A DNA stretch of 64,000 nt from Rothia sp. SD9660Na (lineage in GTDB: Bacteria > Actinomycetota > Actinomycetes > Actinomycetales > Micrococcaceae). The translations under genes were made by a program, and so were the position numbers. Numbering within the stretch: the first letter of the stretch is position 1; every line of letters begins with the position of its first letter. The stretch lies in assembly GCF_030064065.1 (NCBI RefSeq), contig NZ_CP125946.1, positions 62,001 to 126,000 of the forward strand, read 5' to 3'. Shown here piece by piece: positions 16,741 through 25,600 of the stretch. The notes below the pieces were generated by a model. That model worked only from the letters and a program-made list of their open reading frames with translations. It was not told the origin of the DNA and ran no database searches.

Positions 16741-17873
16741 CTACTCAGCTAAAAGGGCCAGTGGGACTACCGCTATGCCGTCCTGACGGCGGTAGGCCTG
16801 AGAGCCGGTAGTCACCACCACCAGGTTCGTTACTGAGTTTCCTGCCTTCTCCCGCAACCACAGGAGGTGGCGGACGTCCGCGTCCGTAACGCTTGCGGTC
16901 AACTTCACCTCGATGCCCAGCACCTGCCCCTCGGGCCCCTGAACAATCAAATCAACCTCCCTGTCCCCCTTGGGGGTGCGCAGGTGGCTGACCGTGGCCT
17001 CAGCAGCCTGGGCAGCAGTGCGTACGCTGAGAGTGACTAGCGATTCGAAGAGGGGCCCTGCCATGTGGGCTCCCTGGCTTGTGGCTAAACCCCGCGCTCC
17101 CAAGCCCAGAAGCCGCGCTGCCAGGGCCGGGTCTGCCAACTGGTGTTTAGGCGATACCGCGAGCTTCGTGAACTCGTTATTGGCCGGAACCCAGCCTGGA
17201 ACCGGGCCAAGGAGCCACAGTTTAGTCAAAAAATCCCGGTACATTGCGGTTGTCGTTTTGGCGGGCTGGCTACCATCGCCGGAGGTCGTTGCATCGAGAA
17301 TTCGAGAATAACTTGTGGTGGTAGAACTTGCCGCCGCATAGGCGGTTAGCCAGCGGCGGAAGGTTTCAGGGCGCCTTACTGCATAACCTGACTCAGGTAA
17401 ATCCTTGTCGATTACGCGCTGTAGGTAAGCATCGACTAGGCGCCTGCGAATCTGCTCCGGGGCCTGGAAAATACCGGGGAAGCCACTGCTAACGATTGCG
17501 GTGAAGTAGTCTGCAAGTGTCGTCTGGGTTGTCTGCCCCGCGATGGGATCGCCCTCCCCGAGGAGGAGTTCTGAGAGGCTAACCGGCGTTTGAGGACGAT
17601 AGCGTTCGTAGTAGGTGAGCGGGCGTATGCGCAGACTTAAAATGCGTCCGGCCCCGCTATGGGTATCGATACCCTCAAGAGGGGAGGTGCTACCCGTGAG
17701 CAAAAAATGCCCCCCGGGGGAGCGCCCTGATCAACCTGGCGACTGGCTGTTCCTGTCTTGCCGACACCCTTGGGACCGTCAATCGCAATAGCTGGGGCGT
17801 AGAGCATTAGGAGGGAAAGTTCCCGGTCGATTGTGCGCTGGAGGTAGGGTGATTTTTCTTCTGACAAGGGCAT
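16741..17873 (-). pseudogene. AAA/DUF4143-family ATPase, frameshifted with internal deletion
   Basis: Two reading frames on the minus strand together give an incomplete AAA_14/DUF4143 ATPase. The first (17873 to about 17700) has YLQRTIDRELSLLMLYAPAI and the Walker A loop GPKGVGKT. The second (17703 to 16741) restarts at LLTGSTSP, followed by THSGAGRILSLRIRPLTYYE and the DUF4143 nuclease-like C-terminus with EVDLIVQG and GIEVKLTASV. Between them the homology jumps about 60-80 residues, including Walker B, and changes frame. The gene is therefore dead unless the C-terminal part is made alone. Such ATPases are of uncertain function, sometimes linked to toxin-antitoxin-like loci. Confidence 0.75.
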
Positions 17874-17994
17874 AATTCCAGTATTCTGCTCTCCACACTG
17901 CTGAAATTCTTCCTTTTACGCTACCAAAATTACCTAAACTACACTACTAAAATTCCAGCTCATAACGTCGTCCACCCCTATACCTTGTTTCAAT

Positions 17995-18010
17995 ATACCC
18001 CTAGGGGTAT
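17995..18010. promoter_or_regulatory. CstR/CsoR-type operator upstream of tauE
   Basis: ATACCCCTAGGGGTAT is a perfect 16-bp palindrome of the CstR/CsoR class, 33 bases before the tauE start. The nearby CsoR-family gene lacks the copper-binding histidine, which points to a persulfide-sensing CstR-type regulator acting here. Confidence 0.8.
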
Positions 18011-18043
18011 TATCTCTAGAGTGAAGAAAGAGAAAGAGGAACT

Positions 18044-18820
18044 GTGCTATTAGCTCTTGCAGGCGGCCTGGCTGTGGGCCTACTCATGGGTGCCCTAGGT
18101 GGGGGTGGAGCTATTTTGGCGATTCCCCTGCTGGTCTACGGATTCGGCTTTACGCCCGCCCAGGCAACCCTTGCCTCCCTAGTGGTGGTGGGTATTGGTG
18201 CTGTCACCGGTGTGCTCACTCAGGCTCGCTCCCTCGACTGGTGGCGCGGCACCCTCTTCGGTGCCCTCGGCTTAGCCGGTGCCTACGGCGGCAGGGCTCT
18301 AGCCCACGGTCTCGATGGGCACTTGCTCCTGCTAGCCTTCTCTGCCCTCCTTCTAGTGGTGGCCAGTCTAATGGTGCGGAGGGCACGCAGGGGCTCCGTG
18401 CGGGCTAGTAGGGCGGACGCCACCTCCCGCCCCGCTGCCCTCCGTCAAGGGGTAGCGCTGGTGGGGGCGGCTACAGGTGTTGGCTTTTTGACCGGCTTCT
18501 TCGGGGTGGGTGGCGGCTTCGCCATCGTCCCCGCCCTGACCCTGATTCTGGGGCTCAGTATGGCAACCGCTGTGGGAACCTCTCTGCTGGTCATCCTCAT
18601 CAACAGTCTTGTTGCCCTAGTCCTGGGGGCTGGGGCCCTGCCGTCCTTAGACTGGGCGGCGCTAGCCCCCCTGCTGGCCACAACTATAGTTGGCACCCTG
18701 GTAGGTACCTGGGGCGGGAAGCGGCTACCTCAGCGTGCCCTACAGATAGCTTTCGCCCTCTTTCTCTATCTCGTTGCGGCCTATATGGCAGTTAGCACCC
18801 TCATGCAACTGGCGGTGTAG
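18044..18820 (+). CDS. tauE: TauE/SafE-family sulfite (or sulfur anion) exporter
   Basis: A 258-residue integral membrane protein of the TauE/SafE family with seven or eight hydrophobic helices. Two inverted halves show the signature: GLLMGALGGGGAILAIPLLV near residues 12-31 and GFLTGFFGVGGGFAIVPALT near residues 148-167. The GTG start follows GAGG at close spacing. Members export sulfite, sulfoacetate or thiosulfate, or move sulfite-like anions. The palindromic operator directly upstream and the CstR-like gene next door suggest it is induced by reactive sulfur species, as in Staphylococcus cst-type systems. It is convergent with the regulator, with a strong terminator between. Confidence 0.85.
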   Translation: MLLALAGGLAVGLLMGALGGGGAILAIPLLVYGFGFTPAQATLASLVVVGIGAVTGVLTQARSLDWWRGTLFGALGLAGAYGGRALAHGLDGHLLLLAFSALLLVVASLMVRRARRGSVRASRADATSRPAALRQGVALVGAATGVGFLTGFFGVGGGFAIVPALTLILGLSMATAVGTSLLVILINSLVALVLGAGALPSLDWAALAPLLATTIVGTLVGTWGGKRLPQRALQIAFALFLYLVAAYMAVSTLMQLAV

Positions 18821-18857
18821 GCGGAAAGAAAGGCTACCTCGGCTACGTCACTTAAGG

Positions 18858-18926
18858 ACGCCGCACCCCGGCTCTTATCTCAGCCACCAGTAGAGTGCAA
18901 GGTAAGAGCCGGGGTGCGGCGTTTTG
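18858..18926. terminator. Bidirectional terminator between tauE and cstR
   Basis: ACGCCGCACCCCGGCTCTTA and its exact reverse complement at 18903-18922 form a perfect 20-bp stem, followed by TTTT. It separates two convergent genes. Confidence 0.85.
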
Positions 18927-18941
18927 GTGTGCTGGGTGGGC

Positions 18942-19199
18942 CTAGGCCAGGGAGAGGAACATTTTCTCTAGCTGCTCGGGGGCCATCTCGGGCTTGTCGG
19001 AGGTAAGGCACTGCTGGAGCCCGCTGGCAACCACGGCAAAGCTAGCGCGGTCGACCGCCTTGGAGGCGGCGGCGAGCTGGGTGACAATTTTTTGGCAGTC
19101 ATCGCCCTCTTCGAGCATACGGATAATGCCGTTGAGCTGCCCCTGGGCTCGCTTGAGGCGGTTGATCACGGGTTTCATCTCGTCGGGGTTTAGTTGCAT
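18942..19199 (-). CDS. cstR: CstR-like CsoR-family repressor (persulfide sensor type)
   Basis: An 85-residue all-helical CsoR/RcnR-family repressor. The DNA-contact region INRLKRAQGQLNGIIRML is intact. Two cysteines are present at residues 35 (GDDCQKI) and 64 (LQQCLTS). The histidine that copper-sensing CsoR proteins carry four residues before the second cysteine is glycine here, which is the pattern of CstR proteins that sense persulfides through a di- or trisulfide between the two cysteines. An operator-like sequence overlaps its own promoter region at 19234, implying autoregulation. The true copper CsoR of this window is at 62983 and has the histidine. Confidence 0.85.
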   Translation of the reverse strand: MQLNPDEMKPVINRLKRAQGQLNGIIRMLEEGDDCQKIVTQLAAASKAVDRASFAVVASGLQQCLTSDKPEMAPEQLEKMFLSLA

Positions 19200-19233
19200 G
19201 GGTCTACTTTCAGGTAAAAACTTTTCCCCTAGT

Positions 19234-19249
19234 ATACCCCTGGGGGTTT
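19234..19249. promoter_or_regulatory. Imperfect CstR operator upstream of cstR
   Basis: ATACCCCTGGGGGTTT lies about 35 bases upstream of the cstR start and resembles the palindrome at 17995, with a degenerate right arm. Autoregulation is inferred. Confidence 0.65.
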
Positions 19250-19311
19250 ATTTTTTGGGTGGGCCTCTACTGCCTTTTTACTGCGGCTCGGGAGATGATG
19301 GGCTGTTGGAT

Positions 19312-20967
19312 TTAGGAGTTAGCGCGGGTGAGCGCGGCGGCGACGTCGGCCAGTAGGGCGGGCACGTCGTCCTTATCCATCATGATCTCCAGGAAAACCA
19401 GTTTGTCGCGCGTGGCCTGGGTTAGGGCGGTCGCCTCCAGAAGCTCGGCGGCGGTGGTCACGCGCAGCATAAGTACGTCGTCCTCGGTCGCCCCCAGGGC
19501 CGCCGGGATCAGCTGCCAGTTGTAGCGGCGGATGTCGTTGTAGGGCTGGGTGGCGCCGTGGATAGCGCGTTCCACCGTGTAGCCGTCATTGTTAATCAGC
19601 ACCACCACCGGGTTAATCTTCTGCTCTAGCATGGTGCCGATTTCCTGGAAGGTCAGCTGGGCTGAGCCGTCGCCAATGAGCAGGACGCCGCGCGCACTCC
19701 GGTCGGCAATAGCGGCCCCCAACACGGCGGGCAGGGTATAGCCAATGGAACCCCACAGGGGTTGGCCGATAAACATGGAATTCTCGGGGAAACGACGGGA
19801 GGCCATACCGAAGAAGGAGGTGCCCTGGTCAGCCACCACAATGTTGCCCGGGGACAGCTCGCGGGAGAGCAGGGACCAGAGGACGTCCTGGGTCAGCGGG
19901 GCGTCCATGTCGATATCTTCGTGGGTTTCTTCATCCCAGGGCAGTAGCTCCTTGGGGGCTGCACCCGCCTCAAGGGCGACCTCCCGCACCAGGTCAAGGG
20001 CGGTATCGAGGGTGAGCGGGGCGTAGGTCTTGCGGCCAATCTTGGCGGTCTGGGCCCCAAGGAAGACGGTGTTCTCGGGCAGGTTCTGGGAGAAGCCGGC
20101 GGTGGTGGTGTCGGTGAAGGTCACGCCCGCACAAATTAGGGTTTCTGCCTGCTCCACGGCGTCCTTGGTGCGGGCCGACGACACCACCCCGGCGTAAATA
20201 CCCGCAAAAGCCGGCTTGGACTCGTCCACCAGGGTCTTGCCCCACATGAGGGTGGCATAGGGCAGGCCGGTTGCCGCCAGCATCTCGGTCAGGTTAGCCT
20301 GCGCACCCATGCGGTGAACCAAAAGGTCAGCAAGCACCGTGGTTTGCTTGCCTGCAAGGACGTCGGCCAGGTCGGCGCGGAAGGCTTCAACAGCACCGGG
20401 GGAGGACAGGGCCTTGGGCACCTCCAGGGGGCCGGACGGCGGGGCCACCTCAACCCGGGCCACGTCGGTCGCCAGCAGAATATAACCGGGGCGCTTCTGG
20501 ATCATCATCTCCCGCAACACGCGGTCGATCTCGGCAGTGGCGGTAGCGTGCTCAAGATTAGCAACCGCGCAGGACACCTCGGAGGCCATGCGAATAAAGT
20601 GGCTGAAGTCCCCATCCCCCAGGGTGTGGTGCATGGTCAGGTGGGCGGCCTGGGCGTCCTTGGAGGGAGCACCCACAATGTGCAGGACGGGCACATGCTC
20701 GGCATAGGAGCCCGCCGTCGCGTTAATAGCTGAAAGCTCACCCACACCGTAGGTAGTGACCAGGGCGCCAATACCGCCCACGCGGGCGTAGCCGTCCGCC
20801 GCGTAGCCGGCGTTCAGCTCATTGGCGTTGCCCACCCAGGTGAGTTCCTTATGGGCAATCACATGGTCAAGGAACTGAAGGTTGAAGTCGCCGGGCACAC
20901 CGAAAATATCGGTAGCTCCCAGGGAAGCCAGGCGGTCAAGCAGGTAGTCACTGACGGTGTAGGTCAT
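19312..20967 (-). CDS. ipdC: Thiamine-pyrophosphate 2-oxoacid decarboxylase (indolepyruvate/pyruvate decarboxylase type)
   Basis: A 551-residue enzyme of the pyruvate/indolepyruvate/branched-chain 2-oxoacid decarboxylase family, which converts 2-oxoacids to aldehydes non-oxidatively. Catalytic features are the glutamate in WVGNANELNAGYAADGYARV (near residue 50), the paired histidines in LTMHHTLGDGDFSHF, and the thiamine-pyrophosphate/Mg motif GDGSAQLTF...NNDGYTVER in the C-terminal domain. Length and architecture are complete. AAGGA precedes the ATG. It stands alone, so the preferred substrate (pyruvate, indolepyruvate or branched-chain oxoacids) cannot be told; the family assignment itself is firm. 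Confidence 0.88.
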   Translation of the reverse strand: MTYTVSDYLLDRLASLGATDIFGVPGDFNLQFLDHVIAHKELTWVGNANELNAGYAADGYARVGGIGALVTTYGVGELSAINATAGSYAEHVPVLHIVGAPSKDAQAAHLTMHHTLGDGDFSHFIRMASEVSCAVANLEHATATAEIDRVLREMMIQKRPGYILLATDVARVEVAPPSGPLEVPKALSSPGAVEAFRADLADVLAGKQTTVLADLLVHRMGAQANLTEMLAATGLPYATLMWGKTLVDESKPAFAGIYAGVVSSARTKDAVEQAETLICAGVTFTDTTTAGFSQNLPENTVFLGAQTAKIGRKTYAPLTLDTALDLVREVALEAGAAPKELLPWDEETHEDIDMDAPLTQDVLWSLLSRELSPGNIVVADQGTSFFGMASRRFPENSMFIGQPLWGSIGYTLPAVLGAAIADRSARGVLLIGDGSAQLTFQEIGTMLEQKINPVVVLINNDGYTVERAIHGATQPYNDIRRYNWQLIPAALGATEDDVLMLRVTTAAELLEATALTQATRDKLVFLEIMMDKDDVPALLADVAAALTRANS

Positions 20968-21083
20968 GGGTGGTGTCCTTATAAATCTAAGAAGAGGAGC
21001 AAGGGGTCTTTTGCATGAGATACCTGCGGGGTGTTGCGGGTATCACTTCTATAAGAATGTTAGCGGTGGATGGCTCTATGCCT

Positions 21084-21125
21084 CTACATTCCATGTTTGA
21101 GAGCGGAGTGGTGAACTGAAATCAT
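21084..21125 (-). pseudogene. Truncated toxin start downstream of the RHH antitoxin
   Basis: A 13-codon frame (MISVHHSALKHGM) overlaps the stop of the antitoxin gene by an ATGA junction. The 'SALKHG' pattern resembles the N-terminus of small toxins paired with this antitoxin type in actinobacteria. It stops at once, so the toxin has been lost by truncation. Recognition rests on a very short match plus the coupled arrangement. Confidence 0.45.
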
Positions 21126-21373
21126 GCATCAACCCAGGCCTGGACAGCCGCACGGATAGCTTCTGAACGGTTAAGATGCTCAACCTCAGCCTTATGTAAG
21201 AGGGCCGCAAGGAGCTCCTCCTCCATGCGGACGGGAATGACCGATGCAGGAGCGCTCCCGAGGCTTGGGCGGCCACGTTTCTTAAATCGTTCTACTGCGT
21301 AGCCTGCTTCAGCCTCGTCAGCCCAGGCTTGAATCTGCTCTTCTGTTACCGGGGTGCCGTTGATAGTTTCCAT
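21122..21373 (-). CDS. RHH-type (CopG-like) antitoxin
   Basis: An 83-residue ribbon-helix-helix protein. The N-terminal part TVTEEQIQAW-like (here PVTEEQIQAWADEAEAGY) and the basic linker KKRGRPSLG are followed by the RHH unit SVIPVRMEEELLAALLHKAE and LNRSEAIRAAVQAWV. The ATG at 21373 is preferred, as the frame upstream to 21436 has no family resemblance. Such proteins repress their own operon and neutralise a toxin made from an overlapping downstream gene. Here the toxin has only a 13-codon remnant, so this is an orphan antitoxin. It is divergent from the hydrolase gene. Confidence 0.75.
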   Translation of the reverse strand: METINGTPVTEEQIQAWADEAEAGYAVERFKKRGRPSLGSAPASVIPVRMEEELLAALLHKAEVEHLNRSEAIRAAVQAWVDA

Positions 21374-21419
21374 ATAAAAATCGTAATACGAAAATGCGCG
21401 CGAGAGTATAGTGGGTTTT

Positions 21420-22409
21420 ATGACACAGCCAGACATTCTCGGCGCCCCCTACACCGCCGAAACCATCGACCTGGGCCGCGACTCAGAAGGCCCCATTGTT
21501 GCCACCCTCGTCCACCGACCCGCAGATATCAGCGGGGCGGACGCAACCCCGCAGCTGTCGGTGTCCGCCCAGGGGCAGGGCGGGGCGGCACAGCCCGCCG
21601 TGCTCTACCTGCATGGCTTTGTGGACTACTTCTTCCAGAAGGAGCTCGGCGACTGGTGGGCAGCTCGCGGCCACGACTTCTACGCCCTGGACCTACGCAA
21701 ATACGGCCGCTCTCTGCGGCCGGGGCAGACCCCCTTCTACACCGAAAACCTCGACAACTACTTCGACGACCTCACCGCCGCCTGGCAGCTCATTACCGGC
21801 CGCGATGGACACCAGCAGGTCATTCTCATGGCCCACTCCACCGGCGGCCTCATCGCCTCCCTCTGGGCCAGCCAAACCGCCCCGCCCGAGCTGGCCGCCG
21901 TCGTCCTCAACTCCCCTTGGCTCGACCACTTCAACAACCCGCTTGAGCGCACCCTCATGACCGGGTCGGTGGCGGCGCTCGCGCGCTTCAAACCGCGCGC
22001 GATTGTGCAGAAGGAGCAGGCGGACGCCTACGCCCCCTCCCTGCACGCCGAGCACGCGGGCACCTGGCAGTTCAACACCGACTGGAAGACCCTCAACTTC
22101 CCGCCCATCTACGCGGGCTGGCTGGCGGCAGTGCGCCGCGCCCACCGGCAGCTCCAGCGCGGTCTCGATATTCAGGCCCCCGTGCTCTTGCTGACCTCAG
22201 CCCGCTCCGGCAAACTCGCAAACCCCACCGACCGCCACGACTTCGACGCGGTGCTCAACGTGCAGGGCATCCGCCGCTGGGGTCTAGGGCTGGGCAAGGA
22301 CGTCACCAGCCGTGTGATTGACGGCGGAACCCACGACCTCGTCCTCTCACCCGAACCCGCCCGCACCGCCACCTACCGGGCTATCGGCGAGTTTATCGAC
22401 CGCCTCTAG
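21420..22409 (+). CDS. Alpha/beta hydrolase (lysophospholipase-like)
   Basis: A 329-residue cytoplasmic alpha/beta hydrolase. The early strand VLYLHGFVDYFFQ carries the HG oxyanion motif near residue 60. The nucleophile elbow is MAHSTGGLIASLW (GxSxG-like HSTGG). A late acid and the C-terminal histidine in GGTHDLVLS complete the triad. The family includes monoacylglycerol lipase/lysophospholipase-like enzymes; the substrate is unknown. The ATG at 21420 is preferred over a GTG nine bases upstream: a TATAGT box lies eight bases before the ATG, so the transcript may be leaderless. Confidence 0.8.
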   Translation: MTQPDILGAPYTAETIDLGRDSEGPIVATLVHRPADISGADATPQLSVSAQGQGGAAQPAVLYLHGFVDYFFQKELGDWWAARGHDFYALDLRKYGRSLRPGQTPFYTENLDNYFDDLTAAWQLITGRDGHQQVILMAHSTGGLIASLWASQTAPPELAAVVLNSPWLDHFNNPLERTLMTGSVAALARFKPRAIVQKEQADAYAPSLHAEHAGTWQFNTDWKTLNFPPIYAGWLAAVRRAHRQLQRGLDIQAPVLLLTSARSGKLANPTDRHDFDAVLNVQGIRRWGLGLGKDVTSRVIDGGTHDLVLSPEPARTATYRAIGEFIDRL

Positions 22410-22449
22410 GTAGCCCAGCCTAGCCTCACCCGCCGGTTAAGCCCACGAT

Positions 22450-22937
22450 ATGGGCGGTGCCTACCCGGAGAAACTCAACCGCCTACGGGCCGCTGTGCTG
22501 GGCGCCAACGACGGTATTGTTTCGGTGGCCGCAACTGTGGTCGGCGTTGCCGGTGCAACTACTAGTACCTCGGCTATTGGCGTGGCCGCAGCGGCTGCCG
22601 TTGTCGGTGGTGCTATTTCTATGGCCCTGGGGGAGTACGTCTCGGTCTCTTCCCAGGTAGACAGCCAGGAAGCCCTGATCGCCAAGGAACGCGCCGAACT
22701 GCGCAACCTACCCGAACAAGAGCTCGACGAGCTGACCGAGATCCTTGAAGAGCGCGGCATCTCTCCCGGAACTGCCCGCAAGGCGGCTATCGAGATGATC
22801 GAGAAGAATGCCCTCACAACCCACCTGCACTTTGAGTTGGGCATTGACGATGAGGATATCCCCTCGCCCTGGTCAGCGGTGCCCTGGCCGTCACCTTCGG
22901 CGTGGGCTCCCTGCTGGGGGCAAGCGGCGTGGTCTAA
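22450..22937 (+). pseudogene. VIT1/CCC1-family transporter, internal deletion and frameshift
   Basis: The N-terminal two-thirds of a VIT family (iron/manganese vacuolar-type transporter) protein is clear: LRAAVLGANDGIVSVAATVV, then GGAISMALGEYVSVSSQVDS, then the cytoplasmic metal-binding helices ELDELTEILEERGISPGTAR and HLHFELGIDD. After about residue 138 the frame changes and only the family's last helix remains (ALVSGALAVTFGVGSLLGAS, ending at the TAA at 22935). The third and fourth helices (~70 residues) are missing. A protein read through in the first frame would end in unrelated sequence. The gene is broken by one deletion. Confidence 0.75.
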
Positions 22938-23026
22938 ACCTTCTGATGTGCCCCTGCGCGGCGGACGCCATCAGGCCGGTCTGCGTGAGCAGACCCGCCT
23001 GTGTGCTTCCCGAGGTTGGGTAAAGG

Positions 23027-23983
23027 TTAGGCTGCCGTGCCCGGGTGCAGGCTGACGACCTCCCAGCTGAAGGCCTCCCCGGCACTCTTGCCACAGGACG
23101 CTGGCCGCGGTGGCAGCTCGGTGCGGCGGGCGGTGACTACCCAGAAGCGTCCGTCGCGGTGGGTGATATGGGCGGCGTGCAGGTCGGGTTCGGTGGCGGT
23201 CATTTCACCAGGGTTCAGGTCGTCGGGGCCGGGGCGCTCACCGGCGTCCGCGAGAAGGGTGCGGACGGCCACCTCGGCTACCTGCTCGATGGGGGAGTGG
23301 GAGGAGCGGCCGCGCAGCCCGGTAAGTTCTACCCGGCCCTGCTGGGCATTCTGGGCTAAGGTCAGGGCCTGCTCGAAATCCAATCGCCCGTAGGTGTAGC
23401 CGGTGGGCAGGCTGATAGCGACCGGGGCGAAGCGGTGCCCGCCGGTGTGGGAGCACTCCCAGACGCTGCCGTCCGCGAGCTGTTCAGATACAAAGGACGC
23501 AATGGGGCGGCCTCGTACCGCACAGCAGCGGTCGCGCTTGGAGTGGGTGCAGACAAGGGTCAGTGTTTCACGTGAAACAACCGCACCGGGTATATTTTCG
23601 GGGGTTTCGAGGGGGAGGGAGAGTAAATCCTCCGCGTCTGTTACTTCAAAAGAGTAGAGCTGGGCGGGTGAAAAATCCCTACCCCCGGTGACCGCTACGA
23701 AGGCGCGGCGGCGGATGCCGGCGTCCTTAACCTTCTGCCCCTCACGGCCGGGCTGCCGAATCAACAGCAGGCGGGAGCCTACCTGCGCCATCTTTTCTTT
23801 AAGAGCGGCTGAGAGTTCTGCCCCAAAGACGGTTCCACCGAGAACATCGCGGCCCCAGCCGCCGGGGTGTTCCAGTAGTACCCAGCGTGACTTGCGGGCA
23901 GCGGTGCCCGGCAGATTCTCGTCGGTTGGCAGGGAGCAGGAATCTGAGGGAATGGCAGGAGGGGTAGGGGTGGTCATGGGCAT
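23027..23983 (-). CDS. Sucrase/ferredoxin-like (Suc_Fer) family protein
   Basis: A 318-residue member of the sucrase/ferredoxin-like family, a thioredoxin-fold [2Fe-2S] group of uncertain function. The iron-sulfur ligands are seen in VCTHSKRDRCCAVRGRPI and VWECSHTGGHRFAPVAI, near residues 148-190. The N-terminal segment CSLPTDENLPGTAARKSRWV and the GRLDFEQAL segment also fit. Two start codons six bases apart (both ATG) are possible. A perfect parS site is embedded in the coding region at 23564. The gene is monocistronic and convergent with the VIT remnant. Confidence 0.8.
   Translation of the reverse strand: MPMTTPTPPAIPSDSCSLPTDENLPGTAARKSRWVLLEHPGGWGRDVLGGTVFGAELSAALKEKMAQVGSRLLLIRQPGREGQKVKDAGIRRRAFVAVTGGRDFSPAQLYSFEVTDAEDLLSLPLETPENIPGAVVSRETLTLVCTHSKRDRCCAVRGRPIASFVSEQLADGSVWECSHTGGHRFAPVAISLPTGYTYGRLDFEQALTLAQNAQQGRVELTGLRGRSSHSPIEQVAEVAVRTLLADAGERPGPDDLNPGEMTATEPDLHAAHITHRDGRFWVVTARRTELPPRPASCGKSAGEAFSWEVVSLHPGTAA
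23564..23579. promoter_or_regulatory. parS site (perfect consensus)
   Basis: TGTTTCACGTGAAACA is an exact match to the conserved parS sequence bound by the chromosome-segregation protein ParB. Such sites cluster around the replication origin in nearly all bacteria, so this window is probably origin-proximal. Confidence 0.85.
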
Positions 23984-24048
23984 AAGTGTACGGCAGTGCG
24001 GGCTCGCGCGGGTCAGGGCTTTGCCTGCTCATTGGGTAGCCTAGATAC

Positions 24049-24456
24049 ATGACTTCACCCGCAGACTCAGCCCCCGCAGAGCCGCAGCCGCCTGTGCGCA
24101 TCGACGCCTGGCTCTGGTCGGTGCGCGTCTTCAAAACCCGCTCACTGGCATCCACCGAGGTCAAAGCCGGGCACGTGCGCATCAACAGCGAGCACGCCAA
24201 GCCCTCCCAGAAAATCAAACCCGGCGACACCGTCACCGTGCGCTACCCCGGCTGGGAACGCGTGCTCATCGTGCGAAAAACCATCTCCAAGCGCGTCGGC
24301 GCACCCGTGGCTGTCACCTGCTACGACGACATCTCAGCCCCCAAACCCGCCTACCTCACCAGCGGCGCCCTACCCCGCCGCGACCGGGGCGCAGGCCGAC
24401 CCACCAAAAATGAACGCCGCGCCCTCAACAAGCTCCGCGGCTACGAGAAAGAATAG
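24049..24456 (+). CDS. S4-domain RNA-binding protein (Hsp15/HslR family)
   Basis: A 135-residue protein with one S4 domain, like heat-shock protein Hsp15, which binds stalled 50S subunits carrying nascent chains. The S4 core is RIDAWLWSVRVFKTRSLAST followed by EVKAGHVRINSEHAKPSQKI and PGDTVTVRY. The basic C-terminus (GRPTKNERRALNKLRGYEKE) is typical of the actinobacterial branch. The promoter may be leaderless: TAGCCT lies a few bases before the ATG. It is followed two bases later by an acetyltransferase, probably in the same operon. Confidence 0.85.
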   Translation: MTSPADSAPAEPQPPVRIDAWLWSVRVFKTRSLASTEVKAGHVRINSEHAKPSQKIKPGDTVTVRYPGWERVLIVRKTISKRVGAPVAVTCYDDISAPKPAYLTSGALPRRDRGAGRPTKNERRALNKLRGYEKE

Positions 24457-24458
24457 CC

Positions 24459-24980
24459 ATGCCCTATACCCTGCGCCCGGCCGTCCTTGCCGATGCGCCC
24501 GCCCTCTCAGCTTTTGCCAGCGCCCACTTCCCCGACGCCGCCCCGTCCGTGGTCCCGCGCGAGTTCGTAGCGGCCTTTGTGAGCGAAAACCTAGATGAGG
24601 CGTCCTTCACCCGCTACATCGAAACCGGCGCCTACAGCTTCACCCTGGCCGTCAACGAAGCGGGCAACATCATCGCCTACTTCGGCATCGACCACGAGGC
24701 ACCCCAGCCCGCCGAGATACCCGGCAACGCAGCCTATCTGAGCAAGTTCTACCTCTCCGCCGAAACTCGCGGCACCGGCCTGGCTAGGGAACTCATGAGC
24801 GCCGTCATCGAAACTGCCCGCGCCGACGGTAAAGACGGCCTGCACCTGGGCACCCACCAGCTCAACCACCGCGCCCAGGCCTTCTACGAAAAAATGGGCT
24901 TCACCAAGGTGGGGGAGCGCGCCTTCCAGCTCACCGAGACCGAAGTTGCCCACGACTACATCTACCACCTGTCTATTTAA
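24459..24980 (+). CDS. GNAT-family N-acetyltransferase
   Basis: A 173-residue GNAT acetyltransferase using acetyl-CoA. The acetyl-CoA loop region is FYLSAETRGTGLARELMSAV (motif A, Q/RxxGxG/A) near residues 97-116, and LGTHQLNHRAQAFYEKMGFT is the C-terminal motif B, with the usual tyrosine. It starts two bases after the S4-domain gene stop, so it is translationally linked. The acceptor substrate cannot be inferred. Confidence 0.85.
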   Translation: MPYTLRPAVLADAPALSAFASAHFPDAAPSVVPREFVAAFVSENLDEASFTRYIETGAYSFTLAVNEAGNIIAYFGIDHEAPQPAEIPGNAAYLSKFYLSAETRGTGLARELMSAVIETARADGKDGLHLGTHQLNHRAQAFYEKMGFTKVGERAFQLTETEVAHDYIYHLSI

Positions 24981-25071
24981 AACCTGAAGGTTTCGCAGGT
25001 CGGTGCGGTATCATGACTCTACGCCCTGCCTTCCCCCCACTCGCTCGCAGCGGCAGGGCGCGAGGAGAATA

Positions 25072-25584
25072 ATGAATTTTGAGATCCGCCCACCTGTGCC
25101 CGCAGAGGCTAGGGCGTGGGAAGAGTTACGCATGACCTCCTGGCGTCACGCCTACGCGGGCACATTTACCCCCCAAATGTTTGCCAAGCAAGAAGAGCAG
25201 CTGGATGCCCGCGCCACCGGATTTGCAGAGTGGCTTGATTCCACCGGAGGTACCGGCGAGGACATTCAGCAGCAACTAGGCCAGCACCGCCGCGCTCTGG
25301 TTGCGGTGGAAAAGGACGCCGCGGGCAAGCTACTGGGCCTGGCCTTCGCCTCCCAGATGCCCTACGAGGTACAGAAACTTGAAATGCTCTACCTGCTGCC
25401 CGAGGCCTTCGGCACGGGAGTTGCCCAGGCCCTGCTGAGCGAGGTGCTCGACCACGGCCCGGCCGAACTTGAGGTGCTCTCCACCAACGCCCGCGCGATC
25501 CGCTTCTATGAAAAAGAAGGCTTCACTATCGCCCGCTCTGACGAGTTTGCGGGCCGTAAAACCTACATCATGACCCGGCCCTAG
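25072..25584 (+). CDS. GNAT-family N-acetyltransferase
   Basis: A 170-residue GNAT acetyltransferase. The start at 25072 is fixed by GAGGAG upstream; the in-frame GTG at 25003 would add an unrelated, hairpin-derived peptide. The N-terminal WEELRMTSWRHAYAGTFTPQ helix pair is typical of this subgroup. Motif A is KLEMLYLLPEAFGTGVAQAL and motif B is STNARAIRFYEKEGFTIARS. It ends just before a perfect 25-bp inverted repeat. Substrate unknown. Confidence 0.85.
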   Translation: MNFEIRPPVPAEARAWEELRMTSWRHAYAGTFTPQMFAKQEEQLDARATGFAEWLDSTGGTGEDIQQQLGQHRRALVAVEKDAAGKLLGLAFASQMPYEVQKLEMLYLLPEAFGTGVAQALLSEVLDHGPAELEVLSTNARAIRFYEKEGFTIARSDEFAGRKTYIMTRP

Positions 25585-25600
25585 CAGCCCCACTTTTGAC

